A DNA stretch of 64,000 bases from Granulicella sp. WH15 (GCF_009914315.1 NZ_CP042596.1:496001-560000), one strand, 5' to 3'. Counted from the first letter of the stretch, positions 16,702 to 28,697 are shown. Translations and numbers: made by a program. Notes: generated by a model not told the origin, from the sequence alone.

Positions 16702-16760
16702 GAATCACTCCGGAGGCCGGCATCACCCGGCCTCCGGATTGTATCTCGTGCGTGCAATGG

Positions 16761-16904
16761 CTAGATCACTTTGAGCAGCAGCAGGATCAGCACAATCGTA
16801 AGAATCAGCGACAGACTGCCGCCACCGTAGTACCCCAGGCCGGGGCCCATCCTGTAGCCGCCCAGGCCGAAGACCAGGATCAAGACAATCAGCAGAATCA
16901 GCAT
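16761..16904 (-). CDS. DUF3309-like small membrane peptide
   Basis: 47 residues from MLILLIVLILVFGLGGYRMG. Two hydrophobic stretches separated by a Gly/Tyr-rich turn (GPGLGYYGGGSLSLILT), the layout of DUF3309 peptides, which are widespread, membrane-embedded and of unknown function. The start at 16904 is preceded by CCAGAGGTGAC, a good ribosome site; the longer in-frame extension overlaps the pectinesterase and is unlikely. Sits between the pectinesterase and the GH1 gene on the same strand. Confidence 0.75.
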   Translation of the reverse strand: MLILLIVLILVFGLGGYRMGPGLGYYGGGSLSLILTIVLILLLLKVI

Positions 16905-16954
16905 CGTGTCACCTCTGGAGGGTGAGATGCAGGGTTGGAGGAAATAGGTCAACT

Positions 16955-17974
16955 CTAGGGTAGCTTTGCCGCTGCGGCCACCGGGTCCCACTTGTCTTTC
17001 CCGGCCAGGAACGCCTTCGGCATAAACTTCTTCACCTCAGCCGGAGTCAGCTTGTGCGCCCAGTCCGACCGCTGCGCCAGCATCTCCGGTGTCGCGCCCG
17101 GCCCGGTCGATCCGGCCTCGCCGTACCACGCCGTCGTCTCGCTCTCGCGCTTGGCCCACTTGGTGAAGCCCAGCGGATTCAGGTCCGCAGGCAGCTCGGT
17201 GTTGATGAACACGGTTCGCGCGAACGCCCGCCAGGGCCGCCCCAGCGTAATCACGGGCGACTTGCCCGGAGCCGAGTGGTCCAACCCGCTGGTCACCTTC
17301 GAGTTCAGCACCACGTAGCCGGTCGTCTCCTCTGCCCGCGTGCGCGACTGCGCCGTCAGCGCCCCCGGCCCGTTCGAGTGCAGCTCGCAGCGGTCGAAGA
17401 CGGCGGTGGCGTCGCCGAAGATGAAGTCCACTCCGCCCTCGATGTAACTGTCCACGTAGTACTGGCGGCCGTAGTCGGCAAAGAGCGTGTCCTGATGGCC
17501 CAGCAGCCGAACGTGCTTGAAGACCGCCTTGTCGGCCCGCACCGCGACGGCCACGGCCTGCCCGGTGTTGCCCGCCGTGTTCTCGATGGTCAGGTTCACC
17601 GCCGCGAAGCCCTCGCCGTTGATCTCGGCGGTCTCGGTAAAGAACGTGCCGCCCGCTACCTTCGCGTTCAGCGAGTTGGTGATGACGACGTCCTCGGGCT
17701 TCTCGCCCTTGCCTACCAGGGTCACGTTCCAGTGGTTCTGGGTCACGATGATCCGCTCGTGATAGGTGCCCGGCTCGATCTCCAAATACACCCGCCCGCC
17801 CGGTCCGGGGAAGGGATGATGGTCGAGCGCGTTCTGGATCGTCGGAAACTCGTTGGCCCCATCGACGACGGCCTTGACTCCGTGCGAGACCCGCACGTGT
17901 ACATCCTGTCCATAGCCCGCGGCAGAGGCCGCAAACCCGATCACCAGCAAAGTGGTCCGTCCAATCAAGCGCAT
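16955..17974 (-). CDS. Pectinesterase (CE8)
   Basis: 339 residues. N-terminal signal peptide (about residues 1-22, cleavage near AAGYGQ). Right-handed beta-helix carbohydrate esterase family 8 that demethylates pectin. Conserved motifs: QAVAVAVRADKA, GHQDTLFADYGRQYYVD, DFIFGDATAVFD (nucleophile Asp) and LGRPWRAFA (substrate Arg). Secreted to the periplasm or exterior. Its neighbours downstream are a DUF3309 peptide, a GH1 glucosidase and a glycogen synthase, a plausible plant-sugar utilisation set, though no regulator is present. Confidence 0.94.
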   Translation of the reverse strand: MRLIGRTTLLVIGFAASAAGYGQDVHVRVSHGVKAVVDGANEFPTIQNALDHHPFPGPGGRVYLEIEPGTYHERIIVTQNHWNVTLVGKGEKPEDVVITNSLNAKVAGGTFFTETAEINGEGFAAVNLTIENTAGNTGQAVAVAVRADKAVFKHVRLLGHQDTLFADYGRQYYVDSYIEGGVDFIFGDATAVFDRCELHSNGPGALTAQSRTRAEETTGYVVLNSKVTSGLDHSAPGKSPVITLGRPWRAFARTVFINTELPADLNPLGFTKWAKRESETTAWYGEAGSTGPGATPEMLAQRSDWAHKLTPAEVKKFMPKAFLAGKDKWDPVAAAAKLP

Positions 17975-18008
17975 GACGCAAGCCTATCGCCCACCCGCGA
18001 CAACTGAC

Positions 18009-18276
18009 AACTACGAGGCACCTCGTGCGGTCCTCAATGCGGAATGGGCGGGATGATCTCCTGAGGGCCTTCCACCGGTAGGCAGCGAGCCGCCGCTGTT
18101 CTTGCCGTTGCTTGCGCCTTTGCCTTTGCTGTTGCCTGTTCTCTTGGTTGTCATTCAGGAGCGAAGCGGAGGAATCTGCTTCTGCTGTTGCTCTTGCTTC
18201 TGGGGTAGGTCCGGGCTTCAGCCCGGACATTAAAAACACACACAGAAGCGGGCTTTAGCCCCCGAGGTATGCTTTC
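18009..18276. repeat. Composite intergenic repeat
   Basis: GGCACCTCGTGCGGTCCTC and GGAATGGGCGGGATGATC unit (as at 12318), then a CGTTGC microsatellite, ATTCAGGAGCGAAGCGGAGG, GGGGTAGGTCCGGGCTTCAG, GCGGGCTTTAGCCCCCGAGG and TATGCTTTCC. Fills the 330-bp gap between pectinesterase and the MutS-like gene. Confidence 0.85.
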
Positions 18277-18304
18277 CTTTCCCTGCCATAGATCTTGGCC
18301 CGCC

Positions 18305-20176
18305 CTAAGTCTCCAACCCCATCATCCTCAAAATCGCCAAGGCATTCGAACTCCGATTCACCCCTGTCTTCAGCCGATAATCAAACCCCAATGGGTCCTC
18401 ATCATCCGGACTGGCCATATGCACATTCCGCCCATAGCTCTCGCCATCGGCCAGCGAGGTCAACGCCAGATCGTGCGTGGATAGGGCTCCAATCGCCCCG
18501 TTTTTCAGCAGAGCGGTCAACACCGCCTCCGCCGCCGCGCGCCGGTCGTTCGAGTTCGTTCCACTGAACAGCTCGTCGATCAAAAACAGCACCGGCCCAC
18601 TCTCGCTCAGCCGAACAATCGCCGCCAGCCGCTCCACCTCCGCCATGAACTTCGACTTGGACTCAGCCAGAGAGTCGATCAGCGCCAGCGAAGCCCCGAT
18701 CCGCATCGGCGAGAGGCGCAGGCACGCCGCCCGCACCGGAGCGCCCGCATACGCCAACACCGCGTTCAGCCCGATCGCCCGCAGCAGCGTGCTCTTGCCC
18801 GCCATGTTCGACCCGCTGATGAGGTAGAACCTATTCGCCGGATTCAGCGTCACATCGTTCACCACGCAGCCCCCACGCGGCAGCAGCGGATGCCCGATGG
18901 CCGTGCCCTGAAAGACCGCGGCGTGGTCTGGCGGCAGCAGCTCCGGATAGACATTCTCGGGATGCTCGAACGCATACGTAGCCACCGCATTCAGCGCCTC
19001 GAACTCCGACCACGCATCCAGCCATCCGCGCATCGCCGCCCCGTGCGCCCGCTTCCAATTGGCAATCGAGATCCCCGCCTGCGTCCCTCCGGCCAGCAAC
19101 AGCGACACGGCCATGAACACGCCCTTATCCCGCTGCTGCACCACGGCCACCTGGTTCTGGAGCCGCGCCAGCAGCCGCACCGCGTCCGCAGGCGTGGCCT
19201 GCAAATCCCGCAGCTTCTCCGCCTCGAAGCTCTCCTTCTGCATCACCGCCAGCCCCTCGGAGACGAGCTGGATGTGGTTCGAAAGCCTGACCGTAGACTC
19301 AAGAATCGGCGTCAGGCGTGCCCGCAGCCGCCACGCCAGAGCCATCTGGATCGCAGCCACGGCCAGCAGGTTCGGCATCATGCCCGCCACGCCCGCCAGA
19401 GTCGCTATCAGCAGCCCCGTCAGCAGCACCGCCGTTATCGCTAGCGCCACGCGATACCAGCCCGCAACCACCGGCGCCGGAGCCTCCAGCCACTCGTCGA
19501 AGAAGTTCGCCGGAACCTGCTGGAACCGGCTCGTCCCCATCACCGCGATCTCCTCGCGCAGCGTCACCTTCGGGGCCAGCTCCCGCACCGCATCCTGCCG
19601 CTTCATGTTCTCGGCAAAGGAGTCCTTCCCGGTAGCCCCCGGCGGCGGCTCCAGCAAATACCGCGCCAGCCCCCGCTCGCCCAGCCCCGTCCGCACCGTG
19701 GCCATCAGGCCGAAGAGGGAAGCCTCTCCCAGTACGTTTAGATCTCGCTCGTACAAATGCTCAGAAGCAAAAGCGCCCTCACGCCGGGCGGGCGGCACTT
19801 CGTGCGGTTCTCGACGCTTCGCGTGAAGGGCTTCTCGGAACACTTCACCTGTTCGGCCCGATTGCACCACCCTCTCGTCCGCCCGCTCAATCGCCCGATC
19901 CGTATGCAGCAGCAACCGCCCCACCCGACCCAGCCTGCTCTCCAGCTCCAGATACCACCAGAGCAGCGCCCCCTCCGCCGCCAGCGGCAATAACACCTCC
20001 CAGACCGGGCCTACTCCAAGAAACGCCATCCTCGCCCGCCACGCCACCACCGCCAGCACGAGCAGCATCGCCCACCGCACCTCGCCCCGCCGCCGCTCCG
20101 CCGCCCGCTTCTCCCCCTCGAAGTGCGCGAGCCGTCCGCGATACACACCCAGCACTTCCTCCAACGTCATCGCCAT
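18305..20176 (-). CDS. Membrane-anchored MutS-like ATPase
   Basis: About 623 residues from MAMTLEEVLGVYRGRL. The C-terminal third is a MutS domain V ATPase: Walker A GSNMAGKSTLL (about residue 455), Walker B VLFLIDELFSGTNSNDR, and ALSTHDLALTSLA. There is no mismatch-recognition domain. Two hydrophobic pairs (AMLLVLAVVAW / VLLPLAAEGALLWWYLELES near residues 35-70, and ALAITAVLLTGLLIATLAGV mid-protein) predict membrane anchoring. This is a known but uncharacterised MutS-like group. Residues ~117-136 are encoded by an intergenic-type repeat (see 19769-19827). The extension upstream of 20176 overlaps the SRP RNA and is rejected. Confidence 0.85.
   Translation of the reverse strand: MAMTLEEVLGVYRGRLAHFEGEKRAAERRRGEVRWAMLLVLAVVAWRARMAFLGVGPVWEVLLPLAAEGALLWWYLELESRLGRVGRLLLHTDRAIERADERVVQSGRTGEVFREALHAKRREPHEVPPARREGAFASEHLYERDLNVLGEASLFGLMATVRTGLGERGLARYLLEPPPGATGKDSFAENMKRQDAVRELAPKVTLREEIAVMGTSRFQQVPANFFDEWLEAPAPVVAGWYRVALAITAVLLTGLLIATLAGVAGMMPNLLAVAAIQMALAWRLRARLTPILESTVRLSNHIQLVSEGLAVMQKESFEAEKLRDLQATPADAVRLLARLQNQVAVVQQRDKGVFMAVSLLLAGGTQAGISIANWKRAHGAAMRGWLDAWSEFEALNAVATYAFEHPENVYPELLPPDHAAVFQGTAIGHPLLPRGGCVVNDVTLNPANRFYLISGSNMAGKSTLLRAIGLNAVLAYAGAPVRAACLRLSPMRIGASLALIDSLAESKSKFMAEVERLAAIVRLSESGPVLFLIDELFSGTNSNDRRAAAEAVLTALLKNGAIGALSTHDLALTSLADGESYGRNVHMASPDDEDPLGFDYRLKTGVNRSSNALAILRMMGLET
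19769..19827. repeat. GAA-loop palindromic repeat inserted in frame in the MutS-like gene
   Basis: AAAAGCGCCCTCACGCCGGG, CGGGCGGCACTTCGTGCGG, TTCTCGACGCTTCGCGTGAA: a full unit of the intergenic family at 13953, 21598, 43838, 45595 and 51005. On the minus strand it adds roughly 20 codons (HAKRREPHEVPPARREGAF) without breaking the frame. Confidence 0.9.
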
Positions 20177-20216
20177 CGTTTGGTCCGTCCCCTCACTCGA
20201 TGGTAGACTTGTCCTT

Positions 20217-20315
20217 GTGCCGGGTCCTACGCGACGTAATCCCGCCAACCCCGCCAGGTCCGGAAGGAAGCAACGGTAACGGGCTAGTATGGGCGCAGTA
20301 GGTCGCCCGGTGCAC
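20217..20315 (+). ncRNA. ffs: Signal recognition particle RNA (small bacterial type, 4.5S)
   Basis: About 99 nt. The universally conserved apical segment CAGGTCCGGAAGGAAGCAAC is present. Terminal arms GTGCCGGG and CCCGGTGCAC pair, and the arms between can pair to form the single long hairpin of the short SRP RNA. It carries Ffh and, with FtsY (2588-3586), targets membrane proteins. Transcribed divergently from the MutS-like gene whose start is 41 bp away. Exact ends are estimated from pairing. Confidence 0.95.
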
Positions 20316-20531
20316 TTTCCTCCTACCCCTTCCAAAAAAGTAACCCCGCCGAAAAACGCACACAAAGTGCCTGTCCCGCGCGTTGCCGCAAATTCCCTGA
20401 AAATCGCATATCCCCAGCAATGATGCGGGTTCTATCATGTTTCCCCACCGCCGGTCCGATCCGGGCCAGCGAGGGAGACCCGATATTTTGTATGCTTGCT
20501 CTGGTCGTGTTGTTTTTTAGAGGTGAATGAT

Positions 20532-21548
20532 TTGAGCTTGACGTTGAAGCCGCAGCAGTCTGTGCGGGCAAAGATCAGTTCGGTTGGAACCTATGTTCCG
20601 CCCCGGTTACTCACCAACGCCGATCTCGAAAAGATGGTCGCCACCAATGACCAGTGGATTGTCGAGCGCACCGGCATCCGCGAGCGGCACCTGGTCGACA
20701 AGGGCGTAGCCACCAGCGATCTGGCCGTCGAAGCCGCGAAGAAGTGTCTCGAGAAGCGCGGCATCTCCGCCTCCGAGATCGAGGTCATCATCGTCGCCAC
20801 CGTCACGCCCGACATGATGTTCCCCGCCACTGCCTGCCTGGTGCAGGACAAGCTCGGCATCAAGGGCGCCTGGGGCTTCGACCTCTCGGCTGCCTGCTCG
20901 GGCTTCCCGTACGCGCTGCAGGTCGGGGCCAAGCTGGTCGAGTCGGGCGCGCACAAGAAGGTCCTGGTGATCGGGGCCGACGTGATGAGCTCCATCATCG
21001 ACTACACCGACCGCACCACCTGCGTCATCTTCGGCGACGGCGCGGGCGCTGTCCTGATCGAGCCGTGCGAGGAGTCCGAGGTAGGGCTGGTCGACTACTG
21101 GCATGAGATCGACGGCTCGGGAGCGGTTGCGCTGAACATGCCTGCTGGTGGCAGCCTGCACCCGGCTACGGCGGAGACAGTCGCATCCAAGATGCACTAC
21201 GTCCACCAGGACGGCGCTTCGGTCTACAAGTTTGCCGTGCGCAAGATGTCCGAGGCGGCCGAGATCGTCCTCTCGCGCAACGGCCTTACGGGAGCGGACC
21301 TGGCCTGCTTTATTCCGCACCAGGCGAATAAGCGGATTATCCTCTCCACGGCCGAGCGGCTGGGGATGAAGGAGAGCTCGGTCATCATCAACATCGACCG
21401 CTTCGGTAATACGACGGCGGCGACGATTCCGATGGCGATGCAGACGGCGATAGATGAGAACCGGCTGAAAAAGGGAGATATCGTCCTGTTGACCAGCGTA
21501 GGAGCTGGCTTCACGGTCGGAGCAACCCTCTTGCGCTGGGAAATCTAA
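20532..21548 (+). CDS. fabH: 3-oxoacyl-[ACP] synthase III
   Basis: 338-residue condensing enzyme that starts fatty acid chains from acyl-CoA and malonyl-ACP. Catalytic triad visible: Cys in [13 protein letters not shown], His in [10 protein letters not shown], Asn in FGNTTAAT. The start is taken as TTG at 20532 because AGAGGTG lies 6 nt upstream; an upstream ATG at 20496 adds 12 residues ([11 protein letters not shown]) that look unlike the family. Monocistronic, closed by a strong terminator at 21556. Cytosolic, full family length. Confidence 0.95.
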   Translation: MSLTLKPQQSVRAKISSVGTYVPPRLLTNADLEKMVATNDQWIVERTGIRERHLVDKGVATSDLAVEAAKKCLEKRGISASEIEVIIVATVTPDMMFPATACLVQDKLGIKGAWGFDLSAACSGFPYALQVGAKLVESGAHKKVLVIGADVMSSIIDYTDRTTCVIFGDGAGAVLIEPCEESEVGLVDYWHEIDGSGAVALNMPAGGSLHPATAETVASKMHYVHQDGASVYKFAVRKMSEAAEIVLSRNGLTGADLACFIPHQANKRIILSTAERLGMKESSVIINIDRFGNTTAATIPMAMQTAIDENRLKKGDIVLLTSVGAGFTVGATLLRWEI

Positions 21549-21555
21549 GCAGATG

Positions 21556-21595
21556 AACCCCATGTCTTTGAAATAAGACATGGGGTTTTGCTTTT
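21556..21595 (+). terminator. Intrinsic terminator of fabH
   Basis: AACCCCATGTCTT / AAGACATGGGGTT stem followed by TTGCTTTT. The CCCCATGTCT core is shared with hairpins at 56691 and 60688. Confidence 0.9.
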
Positions 21596-21597
21596 CA

Positions 21598-21658
21598 CGC
21601 GAAGCGTCCAAAACAGCACGAAGTGCCGCCCGTCCGGCGTGAGGACGCTGTTGCTTTT
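21598..21658. repeat. GAA-loop palindromic repeat, opposite orientation
   Basis: CACGCGAAGCGTCC, AGCACGAAGTGCCGCCCGTC and CGGCGTGAGGACGCTGTTGC. Lies between the fabH terminator and the DedA gene stop codon at 21657, which it abuts. Confidence 0.9.
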
Positions 21659-22433
21659 AAGCGGTTGTTGGCCGCTGCGGATCTTCCTGCGGGTGCATCC
21701 CGACGCTGTTCCGAGTCTTCCAAAGCTGCCACATCGCGTAGCCCACGCTGAGGGCGATGCCTCCCCACACGACGATCAGGAACGTCGTCCCCCACCTCTC
21801 CGAGAAGTGATGCCAGAAGCGCAGCACCTGCCTGCCATAGGCGATGCCGAGCCACGCCGCGATGGCGTGCCGGGCCATCCGGCTCGTGGTGAAGGTGACC
21901 ATAAACTTGCGCTGCGACATCCTGAGCGCACCCGCAGCCAGCACGAACGGGCTGAGCGGCATCGGCGGCGGCAGGATGGCCGGGAGCGCGATGGCGAGGA
22001 TCGCATGATCCTCCATCCAGCCGCACACGCGATTGAAGGTCTTCGGCGGCGTGCGTTTTTCGATGAACGCCATGCCTCCCGCCTGGCCTACTTGGTAGGA
22101 GAGGTATCCGCCCAGGGCCGAGCCGACCGTCGCCACCAGTACCAGCAGGATGGGGTTGGTGTGCTGTGCCGCAAACCCGACGATCATCATGTCGGTCATG
22201 CCCGGTACCGGCAGCGGCACAAACGAGCTGTCCACAACGGATACGAGGAACAGCCCAAAGAGCCCGAGCGAGACCAGCAGATGCACCACCACGCCGCTGG
22301 TCCGGCCGCTGATTCGGCCCGTGGCGATCACCAGTCCAGCCAGCCCACCAGCCTGCGGCAGCTTCGTGGAGACGACCGCCCCGCCGCTGGCCGCAATGTG
22401 GCTCATGGCTGGTAAGACGCCTGCCACGGGCAT
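21657..22433 (-). CDS. DedA/VTT-domain membrane protein
   Basis: Up to 258 residues. The core (about residues 48-240) has the DedA/SNARE-associated (VTT) layout: FLVSVVDSSFVPLPVPGMTD, an amphipathic re-entrant region YLSYQVGQAGGMAFIEKRTP, PAILPPPMPLSPFVLAAGAL and C-terminal helices. Members are implicated in polyprenyl-phosphate or lipid transport. The true start is uncertain: the first ~40 residues (M1, M10 or a GTG near residue 47) lack helices and a clear ribosome site. The C-terminal tail ends exactly against an intergenic repeat, so the last codons may have been altered by the repeat. Confidence 0.8.
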   Translation of the reverse strand: MPVAGVLPAMSHIAASGGAVVSTKLPQAGGLAGLVIATGRISGRTSGVVVHLLVSLGLFGLFLVSVVDSSFVPLPVPGMTDMMIVGFAAQHTNPILLVLVATVGSALGGYLSYQVGQAGGMAFIEKRTPPKTFNRVCGWMEDHAILAIALPAILPPPMPLSPFVLAAGALRMSQRKFMVTFTTSRMARHAIAAWLGIAYGRQVLRFWHHFSERWGTTFLIVVWGGIALSVGYAMWQLWKTRNSVGMHPQEDPQRPTTA

Positions 22434-22472
22434 GAAGTCGCGGCTTGTAGCGGTTTTTGATGTTACAGACGA

Positions 22473-23315
22473 TTACAGAAAGCGAAGCTGCGGCAACTCC
22501 GGCAGTGTCCCGGTCTCGGCAGCCAGCCGCCGGAAGAGCTGGATCGCCTGCGCACACTCGTCGTCGAGCGTGTAATGAATGTTCTCGGTCAGGTAGCTCC
22601 GTATCGACGTAGCCGATAGCGCAATCCGCGGCGTCCAGGCCTCGACGATGGCGTCGATATGCTCCATCCCCAGCTCGCGCGAGCGGTTCAGGTCGGCCAC
22701 CAGCCGCGCCGGATCGGCCACCGCCTCGGGCCGCACTGCCCACACCGCCGCCACCCAGGGCAATCCGGTCAGGCTGCGCCATTCGTGGGCCACGTCGAGC
22801 CAGGTGCATGGCCCCACGGCGCTCTCGATGACCTCGCGGTTCTCGAGCGCCAGCAGGGCGGCGTCGCCGATCACCAGCGCGGAGTCCGCCTGGGCCAGCA
22901 TGGCGGCCACGTCCGCCGGGGTCGGTATGACGGCCGGGTCGGTGCCGAAGAAGTGGCGGAAGAGCACCTGAGAGTAGGCGACTGAGCTGCGCGAGGCGGT
23001 GTCGGCGGCCATTGTCTTCACCGTGGCGAGCGTATGAGGAGCTTTAACGATGAGGAGGATGGAGCGCACATGGTCCAGCGAGGCGATGACACAGCCGGGA
23101 ACGATGGCCAACTCCGGCGTCAGTGCGGCGATGGGGATCAGTCCCAGGTCGGCGCGTCCGGCGAGCAGGTTGGCCGCGCACTGAGAGGGCACCATGTATT
23201 CGAGCGTGTAGCGCCCGGCGAGCTGCTGCGTATGTTCAAACGAGTACATGAGCGGCGCGGGGTTCAGGAAGCTGATGGCCGCGACGCGGAGTGGAGCTTG
23301 GTTTTCAGAAGGCAC
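22473..23315 (-). CDS. mqnA: Chorismate dehydratase MqnA (futalosine menaquinone pathway)
   Basis: About 280 residues of the MqnA/MqnD periplasmic-binding-like fold. MqnA dehydrates chorismate to 3-enolpyruvylbenzoate, the first step of the alternative menaquinone pathway. Signature stretches: LRVAAISFLNPAPLMYSFEH, MVPSQCAANLLAGRADLGLI, VIGDAALLALENREV and the C-terminal SIRSYLTENIHYTLDDE. I choose the GTG at 23315, which gives the normal family length. The reading frame is open to 23513 but that extension would overlap the divergent dprA. No other mqn gene is in the window. Confidence 0.88.
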   Translation of the reverse strand: MPSENQAPLRVAAISFLNPAPLMYSFEHTQQLAGRYTLEYMVPSQCAANLLAGRADLGLIPIAALTPELAIVPGCVIASLDHVRSILLIVKAPHTLATVKTMAADTASRSSVAYSQVLFRHFFGTDPAVIPTPADVAAMLAQADSALVIGDAALLALENREVIESAVGPCTWLDVAHEWRSLTGLPWVAAVWAVRPEAVADPARLVADLNRSRELGMEHIDAIVEAWTPRIALSATSIRSYLTENIHYTLDDECAQAIQLFRRLAAETGTLPELPQLRFL

Positions 23316-23449
23316 AGAGGTTAGATGAGGCAGGTTCGTATGGGGTTCAGCGTCGCATTTAAGTATAGCTGGGGCATGTTTTTCCCAAGTTGGGAATCGG
23401 CCCAATTCTAGTGCCGATAGGGCATCCCTCGCGTGGTACTCTCGGCGCA

Positions 23450-24679
23450 ATGAGTGGCGGAGGAAACGGAAATCGGGTCGAGTCGCACGCCGCAGGGGAG
23501 TCCCGCCTGGCATGGCTGGCGATGACGCTCACGCCCGGCCTGGGGCCGACGCGGATCATCCGGGCGATGCGGAAGCTGGGGGTAGCCGAACGCGTCTTTC
23601 ACGCGTCGCTGACCGAGCTGGAAGGTCTGGGGATGCCCGCGCAGTCGGCGCAGTTCCTCTCCGACGGCCGGGCGCGGAAGGCGGCGCTGGAAGAGGCCAG
23701 CCGCGTGGTCGAGCAGGGAGCCCACTACGTCACGCCCGAGGACGAGGACTACCCCCAGCGTCTGCTCGAGATCTACGATCCTCCATCGGTGCTGTGGGTG
23801 CGGGGCAATTTGCGGCTGCTGAATCGGCCCGGCATCGCCGTGGTGGGGACGCGGTCGCCCTCGCCCTACGGGGCGGGAATGGCGGAGATGCTCTCCCGCG
23901 ACCTGGCCAACCGGGGGCTGACGATCCTGAGCGGCATGGCCCGCGGGGTCGATACCGCTGCTCACAAGGGGGCATTGCAGGCCGTGGGCGGGGTCGCGGG
24001 CAAGACGGTCGCGGTCTGGGGCACCGGGTTGGACGTCGTCTACCCCAAGGAGAACAAGCGACTGGCCGAACAGATCATCGAGGCTGGCGGAGCCATTGTC
24101 AGCGAGAACCCTCTGGGGACATTTCCGGCCCCGCAAAACTTCCCCATCCGCAACCGCATCCTGAGCGGCATGAGCATCGGCGTGCTGGTCATCGAGGCGG
24201 CCGAGTACTCGGGCACGCGGATCACGGCGCGGTGCGCGATGGACCAGAACCGCGACGTCTACGCGGTGCCGGGGAACGTGACCAACAAGAACGCCTGGGG
24301 GCCGAACACGCTCATCAAGCAGGGGGCCAAGCTGACGGCCACCTGGGAGGATGTGTGGGAGGATCTGGCCTCGCAAGTCCGTCTGCTGCTTGAAGATGAG
24401 CAGGATGCGGACCGGGCCGCGCAGGGGGCCTCGCGGGGAGCAAATGAATCCAAACCTGCTGGGGCCGCATCTTTATTCGCCGAGGGGCCACAGATGGCGG
24501 AGCACGAGAGGTTGGTCTTCTCGCAGCTCCGGCACGATGAGCCGGTTCAGCTCGACACGCTCATGGAGACGCTCGAGGGGCAGCTTGGCTCCCCCGAGGT
24601 CTTTACGGCGCTCTTCGAGCTGGAACTCGCGGGCCGGGTACGGTCGATGCCGGGTAAGAACTACGTCCGGGCTTTCTAA
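23450..24679 (+). CDS. dprA: DNA processing protein DprA
   Basis: 409 residues. Loads RecA on incoming single-stranded DNA during transformation. Helix-hairpin-helix-like N-terminal region (TLTPGLGPTRIIRAMRKLGV), then the Rossmann-like DprA core: AVVGTRSPSPYGAGMAEMLS, ILSGMARGVDTAAHKGALQA, FPIRNRILSGMSIGVLVIEA. A C-terminal winged-helix (DprA_WH) follows from ~345 (DEPVQLDTLMETLEGQLGSP). The ATG at 23450 is favoured; the frame extends to 23390 into the promoter region shared with mqnA. Confidence 0.95.
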   Translation: MSGGGNGNRVESHAAGESRLAWLAMTLTPGLGPTRIIRAMRKLGVAERVFHASLTELEGLGMPAQSAQFLSDGRARKAALEEASRVVEQGAHYVTPEDEDYPQRLLEIYDPPSVLWVRGNLRLLNRPGIAVVGTRSPSPYGAGMAEMLSRDLANRGLTILSGMARGVDTAAHKGALQAVGGVAGKTVAVWGTGLDVVYPKENKRLAEQIIEAGGAIVSENPLGTFPAPQNFPIRNRILSGMSIGVLVIEAAEYSGTRITARCAMDQNRDVYAVPGNVTNKNAWGPNTLIKQGAKLTATWEDVWEDLASQVRLLLEDEQDADRAAQGASRGANESKPAGAASLFAEGPQMAEHERLVFSQLRHDEPVQLDTLMETLEGQLGSPEVFTALFELELAGRVRSMPGKNYVRAF

Positions 24680-24918
24680 TCGATCTTAAAAATAGTGACA
24701 AACGGATCGGTTTTGCGTGAGTCTCACTGAGAGTCTCAGAGGGTAGGGACAGGCCCAAAACCATAAATTTTTCATGAAGCGAGAAATCCACCGATTTGGC
24801 GCGTCTACAAATGTCGTGTTAGGTTCGCAGTGAAGTTGCCATTCGGATGTGAGTTGGCAAATGGGTAGTAAAGGGAGTCGTGGGCTACGGCCGCCACTCC
24901 GTGGGACGAAGGGAAACA

Positions 24919-27729
<2,811 letters not shown>

Positions 27730-27748
27730 CTATAGTCTGGAGAGTCAC

Positions 27749-28174
27749 TTGGCAACGCACGCTGATGCAGAATTGATCCTGAAGCTGTACACCATCCGTA
27801 CCGAGGAGACGATGCGCAAAGCACGTCACTTCGTCGGTATCGAGTTCAACCCGGCGACCTTCGAGGAGCTGCGCGCGGTGCAGACCGGCCTGGGCACGCA
27901 GGAGAACGCTTACTACCGGCAGGTGATGAGTTACTGGGAGATGGCCGCCTCGTTCGTGCTGCGCGGGGCGGTTGATCCGGACCTGTTCTTCGAGTCGAAC
28001 AGCGAGAACCTCTTTCTCTGCGCCAAGTTCCACCACTTCCAGGAGGAGCATGAGCAGGCCACGGGCCGCCGCATGATGGCCCGGACCGGCAAGCTGATCG
28101 AGAAGTTCCCTGCGGCTCGGGCTGGCTTTGAAGGAGCCCTGAAGGCCGTCGAGGCACGCCGGGCCAAGGCTTAG
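27749..28174 (+). CDS. Conserved hypothetical protein (DUF4760-like)
   Basis: 141 residues, TTG start at 27749 with GGAGAG upstream. Predominantly helical, soluble, no signal peptide. The stretch TMRKARHFVGIEFNPATFEE, then YRQVMSYWEMAASFVLRGAV and DPDLFFESNSENLF, resembles DUF4760-type proteins. It is 19 nt after topA on the same strand and may be read through from it. No catalytic motif seen. Its stop codon overlaps the end of the pseudogene on the other strand. Function unknown. Confidence 0.75.
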   Translation: MATHADAELILKLYTIRTEETMRKARHFVGIEFNPATFEELRAVQTGLGTQENAYYRQVMSYWEMAASFVLRGAVDPDLFFESNSENLFLCAKFHHFQEEHEQATGRRMMARTGKLIEKFPAARAGFEGALKAVEARRAKA

Positions 28175-28565
28175 ACTTGCGGTCTAGCCTCTGACGGCGG
28201 CAACAAACGGGAGTCTTCGAGAGCTGCCGTCCGGTGGCCGATTCCGGCCAGATAGGGCGCATGAGTGGCGAAGGCCAGGAACGACTCCACGCTGCTCTGC
28301 CGAACCAGCATCGCCATGTCCCAGCGCTCGCCGGGCGGCCCGATCAGCCACGGTAGGGCAGGGTGTGCTCGATGTACAGGCGAAAGGCCGTCTCACCGCT
28401 GATCGCCGCCTCCGGCGCTAGTTCGGGCGTCGCGGAGTAATCGGCAATCTCGCGGAAACGCAGCAGATTCAGCGTGACGATGCCGCCCTTGAGCTGGCGC
28501 ATCACAAAGTCGCGTCCCGCGTCCTGGGTCGGCTCCAGGTAAGCAACGGCGTGTTCTGGATTCAT
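28171..28565 (-). pseudogene. DUF1330-family gene, broken by an internal deletion/frameshift
   Basis: The 5' part reads MNPEHAVAYLEPTQDAGRDF ... FRLYIEHTLPYRG and stops at 28344. In another frame the downstream DNA continues without a break as PWLIGPPGERWDMAMLVRQ, SSVESFLAFATHAPYLAGIG and HRTAALEDSRLLPPSEA, ending at 28171. Both halves are characteristic of one DUF1330 protein, but the stretch that normally joins THTLPF to GPYLIGPP (about 15-20 residues) is missing. The junction is at about 28351-28356. A deletion of non-multiple-of-three length is the simplest explanation. A sequencing error alone would not explain the missing residues. Confidence 0.75.
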
Positions 28566-28697
28566 TTCGAGACGGCCCATCCCAGGCCAGCTTTCGTCTT
28601 GTGCCAATTTCTGTTACAAACGTACTATATTTTGGGGTTACCAAACCCAAAGTGCTTTTGGCACCTCATATTGTTGCAGCAGATTGGGTCCCTAGAG

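Noticed and set aside
20177..20365. N-terminal extension of the MutS-like protein
   Set aside because: It would run antisense through the SRP RNA gene; the ATG at 20176 begins the family-like sequence.
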